In this document: positions 59,044-64,000 of the stretch, piece after piece | Layout: every line of letters starts with the position of its first letter | How positions within the stretch are numbered: position 1 is the stretch's first letter | Assembly: GCA_025093555.1 (NCBI GenBank) | Contig: JAIWNF010000010.1 | Span: 496,001 to 560,000 of the forward strand | Source: Circinella umbellata | Lineage: Eukaryota; Mucoromycota; Mucoromycetes; Mucorales; Lichtheimiaceae | Direction of reading: 5' to 3' | DNA: 64,000 nucleotides | Translations under genes and position numbers: made by a program | The notes under the pieces: generated by a model | Databases searched by the model: none | What the model saw: the letters and a program-made list of their open reading frames with translations, nothing else | What the model was told of the DNA's origin: nothing

Positions 59044-60057
59044 GTTAGAAAATATAAATCATGTGAGCTTTCTTCTTGGTTTGAATTTATTTCATTACCT
59101 CACACACCGATCCAACCCAAATGAAAAGATTCATACTTGTAGTGTCCCATGTGGTTGAAATATTATATGAAGAGCCAATTTGTATGTGACAATATCGGCC
59201 CCTAATTCCAACACCCCTTGAGAATATATATACTGACTGTAATCCTACTTTACACGCATAAAGATTATACATTGGTATTAGTATTTATTTTTTATTGTCT
59301 CTTTATACATACACGAATATATATAACGCGCGCGTGTGTGTGTGTGAGAGAGAGAGAGAGAAATATATACTTTCCTTCCTTTTATTCACCAGAACACCGA
59401 CTCTTCGCAACGCAAACAATACGTCTATTTATATTTGTTGCTATGTCATGTTAGCCTCAAGCAATCTGCAAAAAGAAGAAGAAAAACGAAAAAAAAATTG
59501 ACTCACCCACATACCAGAAAATACTGCTTTCATCTTGGCAGGACCCCTCAGAGCAAACACTTGAATTAAAGTAAGGAACAAAACTGAATTCTTGGACCAC
59601 GACCCAAGGCTGGCTGTGTTAAGAGAAGAAACCCAGGGATGGTAGTTGTCACGGTGTGGGTTGAACGGTCAAGCCCTAAGAATTCAGTCTGACCAACGTC
59701 ATATGCTATCGTTTGCCCACTAGCATAATCAGTCTATTGTCACGCTTCTTCATGCCAGCGTCAAGTCAGTTTCCTTGCAGTCAGGTGTGCTTCAACATCT
59801 CGACAAAACTGAATTCTTGGACCACGACCCCAGGCAGGCTATGTTAAGAAAAGAGACCCAGGGATGGTAGTTGTCACGGTGTGGGTTGAACAGTCAAGCC
59901 CTAAGAATTCAGTCTGACCAAGTTCATATGCTATCGTCTGCCCACTAGCATAATCAGTCTATTGTCACGCCTTTTCATGCCAGCGTCAAGTCAGTTCGAG
60001 ATGTCTAAAGAAGAAAGGTTGCCTTTTTTTTGTGTTCCGACGGGGTCTGAAATAAAA
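59044..60057. repeat. Direct duplication of about 1 kb, copy R1
   Basis: Matches 60170-61185 at an offset of about 1125. Part A (59044-59578) holds ATCATGTGAGCTTTC, a CG/GT/GA simple repeat (59327-59362) and ACTTGAATTAAAGTAAGGAA. It is followed by two copies of a B element. A frame of 64 codons overlaps the start (58964-59158), and copy R2 breaks it by a one-base deletion. Nothing resembling a transposase was seen. Confidence 0.9.
59579..60007. repeat. B elements 1 and 2 with inverted ends
   Basis: Unit period 223 bases (starts 59579 and 59802). Each contains ACTGAATTCTTGG near its start and CCTAAGAATTCAGT about 110 bases later, an imperfect inverted pair. The second unit is also bracketed by ACATCTCG (59793-59800 region) and CGAGATGT (about 59998-60005). 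Conserved words are GGATGGTAGTTGTCACGGTG and CATATGCTATCG. Confidence 0.85.
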
Positions 60058-60169
60058 ATCAAATAAATACATCGAGCATAAACTTGTCGGGCTTCTTTGT
60101 CTTGAAGTAATGGGTCACTGAATAAGCATGTTTATTGTTTATGTTTACTTACTTTTGTTTACATGTCTA

Positions 60170-61185
60170 GTTAGAGAATATCAATCATGTGAGCTTTCTC
60201 TTGGTCTGGATTTATTTCATTACCTCACACACCGAACCAACTCAAATGAAAAGATTCATACTTGTAGTGTCCCATGTGGTTGAAATATTATATGAAGAGC
60301 CAATTTGTATGTGACAATATCGGCCCCTAATTCCAACACCCCTTGAGAATATATATACTGACTGTAATCCTACTTTACACGCATAAAGATTATACATTGG
60401 TATTAGTATTTATTTTTTATTGTCTCTTTATACATACACGAATATATATAACGCGCGCGTGTGTGTGTGTGAGTGAGAGAGAGAAATATATACTTTCCTT
60501 CCTTTTATTCACCAGAACACCGACTCTTCGCAACGCAAACAATACGTCTATTTATATTTGTTGCTATGTCATGTTAGCCTCAAGCAATCTGCAAAAAGAA
60601 GAAGAAAAACGAAAAAAAAAATTGACTCACCCACATACCAGAAAATACTGCTTTCATCTTGGCAGGACCCCTCAGAGCAAACACTTGAATTAAAGTAAGG
60701 AACAAAACTGAATTCTTGGACCACGACCCCAGGCAGGCTTTGTTAAGAAGAGAGGCCCAGGGATGGTAGTTGTCACGGTGTGAGCTGAACCGTCAAGCCC
60801 TAAGAATTCAGTCTGACCAAGGTCATATGCTATCGTTTGCCCACTAGCATAATCAGTCTATTGTCACGCTTCTTCATGCCAGCGTCAAGTCAGTTTCCTT
60901 GCAATGAAGTGTGTTTCAACATCTCGACAATGTTGAATTCTTGGACCACGACCCAAGGTAGGCTGTGTTAAGAAAAGAGACCCAGGGATGGTAGTTGTCA
61001 CGGTGTGGGCTGAACCGTCAAGCCCTAAGAATTCAATCTGACCAAGGTCATATGCTATCGTTTGCCCACTAGCATAATCAGTCTATTGTCACGCCTTTTC
61101 ATGCCAGCGTCAAGTCAGTTCAAGATGTATAAAGAAGAAGAGAAGCTGCCTTTTTTTTTGTGTTGTGGGTCGGGATAAAAAGAAA
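60170..61185. repeat. Direct duplication of about 1 kb, copy R2
   Basis: Second copy of R1. Most of part A is near-identical, while the B elements differ by several percent. It is separated from R1 by a spacer (60058-60169) that carries the dispersed repeat also found inverted at 54518-54643. Confidence 0.9.
60702..61125. repeat. B elements 3 and 4 with inverted ends
   Basis: Same structure as the pair in R1, period 225 bases (starts 60702 and 60927). The bracket ACATCTCG/CAAGATGT around the last unit is kept with one change. Differences from elements 1 and 2 are scattered substitutions. Confidence 0.85.
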
Positions 61186-61191
61186 ATGGCC

Positions 61192-61223
61192 AGCAAGGCA
61201 GCGGAGTCAATATATAAACACCA
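61192..61223 (+). promoter_or_regulatory. Conserved box upstream of the nuclease-like gene, copy 1
   Basis: CAAGGCAGCGGAGTCAATAT followed by ATAAACACCAC. It matches the box at 63521-63551 upstream of the second gene copy, and the TATA-like TATATAAA fits a core promoter. Here it lies about 40 bases from the first ATG, against about 80 in copy 2. Confidence 0.5.
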
Positions 61224-61253
61224 CACGCGTATTGAAGGTAATATGACTCTTTT

Positions 61254-63334
61254 ATGAGCAATTATCAATGGAGCTTTGAAAATTATCTCGATTATAACAA
61301 CAAACGACAAAGTTGAAAGTCTAAAAATATTACGTTATTGAACAATTTTCACAATCAACTATTAAACACGAATCAAAAAAAAAACAGCGAATAATGTAAA
61401 AGTACACATCGAAACCATTTTGTCAAAAATAAGTTATTTTACCTGTATAAAAGAAAGGAAAATTATCAAACAGATTGTATTAATGGTATTTATAAAAATT
61501 GGATAGTGATGCAAATGAGGACACCAACACCAGTAGTTAAGAAACGCAAGTATCATCTTCAGCACCAACAGTGATCAATATTTCAGGGCAAGGTTCTTCT
61601 TTAATCCATTATGGTGATAAGTTCAATGGAACGGTAAGCATAAAGTGAAAGCATAAATGAAGACAAAAAATTGAAAAAATAAGAACTTTTACTAATAAAA
61701 TCTACAAGACATATACGTAGCAGTAACAACAGTAGTAATAACAGAAGAAGCAGTAGCCGTAGGGGTAGCAGTGGACGCAGAAATAGAAGTAGCCGTGGAA
61801 GTAGTCCAACGAAACGTGCTGCCCGTGGGCGCCCTAGAAAAGCAATCAACAGGACACGAACACTATCGGTGGTAGAACAAACACGCCAATGGCCTCAAAT
61901 AGCCACGCGAATGTTTTTGTTACTAATAGTAATTCTTTGAGAGATCTGAATGAATTGGATACTGCACTTGAAGTATTGTCGAAAAAAGTGAGACCAAGTA
62001 GCCGTAGCCGTAGCAATATCAGAGCGCATCAAAATGACGCCAGCTAGCACACACAATCCTCTCCATTAATCCAAAGAACTTCAAGCAGCGATCGGTTTTG
62101 TCTTCCCAGTGGATTTGACGTCTCCCAAAGCTTTTACAACTTTCAAATGTCAATAAAAAGCAGCCGAATACTTTTTATGGAAACCAATGTCCATCATATC
62201 TTGTATGCTTTTCGTTTTTTTTTTTCATTAACCTATTGTATCTAAAGTAATAGTTTAACCTTTTTTTCTTCTTCATTTAATTATAGAACTTTGTCGTCTA
62301 TCTTGTTGGTGAAACCTGGTCGGATTCATAATGATTTGTATACTATATTTGGCACTGCAGGCACCCATGAATTACAAGATCATTTAAAAAAAGATTTACA
62401 GTTTGGAAAAAAGTTGTTACGGTAAGATTGAATAGTGTTAGTTAGCTCTCTGATTTTTAAACTGCTACTGATTTCTTTTTTGTATGTACTTTCTCTTTAG
62501 AATGTAAATAATGAGAATATGACACGTTTGGCAGCCCAATCCGTTCTAAACCAGATTGCAGAAAACGCCAACGAACTTGAGTCAAGAATTATTCTATCAG
62601 TAGCACAATTGTAAGCAAACCTCCATTGTACACACTTGTTGGAAAAAAAAAAGAACGTTATCACTTAACTTTTTTTTAACGTTCAGGCTATCAACGCTTC
62701 CCAAAGACGAAAGACTGGATGAAATACACGAACAAGAGCTTTGTACCCGTTATTTAAATGCAGCTCTGTCACCTTTATTTGATGCTCCAGAAAAAGGATT
62801 CTTTTTCAGATGGTAAGAATTTGCAACAGTTATTGCAGTTTTTGAATGCTCACAACCCTTGATAAATAAACATTAAATATATTGAACATAGGGCAAGTAC
62901 AAACACAATGGATGCCCCCACTTCACTCAATGGTTGTCCTGACGTGATGATATCTGCCTTCCGAGGCGTAACATTTACAAAAAACGTCGGGTTTGGAGAG
63001 ATCAAGAGCATACAACAATGCTCAAATAACTTTGCAATTAGTAAAGATCTTATTCGTTTAGGACTATTTTCTAAGGAGGCCATTAATAATTACAACTTAA
63101 ATGGGTGCTTAGCAATACAAACAGTTGGTAAGTCATCAAATTAAAATGTACTAGGGTCAAAAATTTATATATTCAATAAAAATGCTTTTGTGCTTTATTT
63201 TGTATGTAGTCTTTACCACAACTTTCTATATCTCGGCATTTACGGCAGACGGCATATATACAATGATCGAGATTGGAAACATTACAGTTCCCTCAGTGAT
63301 CAGTAATCTTAAAAAAATACTTGATCGACCTTGA
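61254..63334 (+). pseudogene. PD-(D/E)XK-like, AT-hook family gene, broken copy
   Basis: The 5' exons are damaged. Exon 1 (ATG 61254) has a TGA where the copy at 63630 has CGA. The next exon, to 61633, has a TAA before ISGQGSSLIHYGDKFNG. An exon 61721-62202 encodes a Ser/Arg-rich stretch with an AT-hook (RGRPRK), then changes frame and meets a TAG. The 3' exons look intact: 62287-62421, 62501-62610 (one-base phase mismatch at its start), 62687-62812, 62892-63127, 63210-63334. They encode LSTLPKDERLDEIHEQEL, then CPDVMIS...VGFGEIKSIQ, matching the spacing of a PD-(D/E)XK nuclease core (Asp of PDV, Glu-Ile-Lys), then ISKDLIRLGLFSKEAINN and a final beta-rich exon ending LDRP. Function unknown; possibly a mobile-element nuclease or a mucoralean-specific family. 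Confidence 0.62.
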
Positions 63335-63520
63335 TATCATCTTTGATATTCTTTCCATTTATGAACAACGCTGTAAACAAAACAATAGAAGAATCAAGTG
63401 TATTTTCTGCGCGTAAAAGATTTTCATCGAATGTTTTAGATTGTCATCAACTATCGCCAACCTGAGACCAAGTCCTCATTATCTAATTTCCCAATTTACG
63501 GCATAATCAATGCACAATCA

Positions 63521-63551
63521 AGGCAGCGGAGTCAATATAAACACCACAACT
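63521..63551 (+). promoter_or_regulatory. Conserved box upstream of the nuclease-like gene, copy 2
   Basis: Repeats AAGGCAGCGGAGTCAATATA with AACACCAC, seen also at 61192-61223. It is the only strongly conserved block upstream of both gene copies, which supports a promoter role. Confidence 0.5.
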
Positions 63552-63629
63552 TGGATGCCGTCTTATTAGAGGGACGGCTTACTGCTCCAACAGCTTTCAG
63601 TCCCTCTTCTTCATAGCGTCATAATTGTC

Positions 63630-64000
63630 ATGAGCAAAAGACCATTTATTCAAAATCAATACTTTCAAGACACTCCTCTCGCACAATGGAGCTTTGACAG
63701 TTATCTCGGTTATACCAACGAGCGACAAAGTCGAAAATCCAAAAATACCGCGTTATTGAACAGTTTTCGTAACCAACTGATTAATATGAAGCGAAAGAAA
63801 ATTTTTGCGAATAATGTAAAATACAAATAGAAAATATCTTATCAAAGGTAAATTATTTTACATGTATAAAAGAAAGATAAATCATTAAACAGATTGTGCT
63901 AATGGTATTTATAAAAGTTGGATAGTGATATAAATGAGAATCAAGAAGCGCAAGCATCATCTTCAACACCAACAGTGACTAACATTTCAGGGCAAGGATC
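63630..64000 (+). CDS. Second copy of the AT-hook/nuclease-like family, 5' part
   Basis: The gene starts ATG 63630 with MSKRPFIQNQYFQDTPLAQW, then SFDSYLGYTNERQSRKSKNT. The frame is open to a TAG at 63828. A donor-like AAAGGTAAAT lies 20 bases beyond that stop. A second exon-like segment (from about 63926) reads DINENQEAQASSSTPTVTNI then SGQG and runs off the window, matching the second exon of the copy at 61254. Exon 1 keeps Arg where the first copy has a stop. Either the TAG is a mutation or the first exon ends differently, so the intactness of the full gene cannot be judged here. Confidence 0.45.

Noticed and set aside
59218..59454. Frame repeated at 59218 and 60343 as a conserved gene
   Set aside because: Both run through the same GT/GA simple repeat and differ in frame after it; conservation is explained by the large duplication.
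59579..60007. tRNA-derived SINE interpretation of the B elements
   Set aside because: A GGGTTGAAC word resembles a B-box, but no A-box at the right distance and no poly-A or T tail follow.

Overview
The window looks like nuclear DNA of an early-diverging filamentous fungus, most probably of the order Mucorales. The DNA is very AT-rich. Genes carry many short GT-AG introns, mostly 50-130 bases. There are three CotH-type spore-coat/invasin genes, a family expanded in Mucorales. The species cannot be named from the sequence. All gene models below were spliced by hand. For each complete model the exon phases agree and the total length is a multiple of three.

Layout. 1-6 kb: the 3' end of a VTC polyphosphate-polymerase subunit gene, then on the minus strand a GH18 chitinase, a chorismate-lyase-like (DUF98) protein and an HMG-box transcription factor. 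6-10.7 kb: AT-rich DNA with no recognisable gene, ending in a tRNA-Gly(GCC). 11.6-15.5 kb: a 13-exon amino-acid permease and a coiled-coil protein. 16.4-32.6 kb: three minus-strand CotH genes. The first two are paralogues with matching intron positions, separated by a 1.1-kb tandem duplication and a decayed gene. A BSD-domain gene lies between the second and third. 33.3-41.7 kb: a compact housekeeping block with MTG1 GTPase, glucose-6-phosphate dehydrogenase, an MIT-like protein and a G-protein beta subunit. 41.7-64 kb: an accessory region with one intact 14-exon MFS transporter among repeats and relics. These are a MITE, a 261-bp tandem array, a HemK methyltransferase pseudogene, a 2.4-kb foldback element with about 0.75-kb arms, a direct duplication of about 1 kb with nested inverted-end elements, and a tandem pair of genes of a PD-(D/E)XK-like, AT-hook family. 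The first gene of that pair is broken and the second runs off the window.

How the genes fit together: there is no operon-like logic. Vacuolar polyphosphate synthesis (VTC), NADPH supply (G6PD), mitochondrial ribosome assembly (MTG1) and heterotrimeric G-protein signalling are core functions. The chitinase, CotH proteins and transporters act at the cell surface or wall. The strongest candidates for undescribed biology are the foldback element with a conserved mini-ORF in both arms (54.8-57.2 kb), the nuclease-like gene family beside the nested repeats (59-64 kb), and the tandem duplication carrying a TGA-split 97-codon frame (19.6-21.8 kb).
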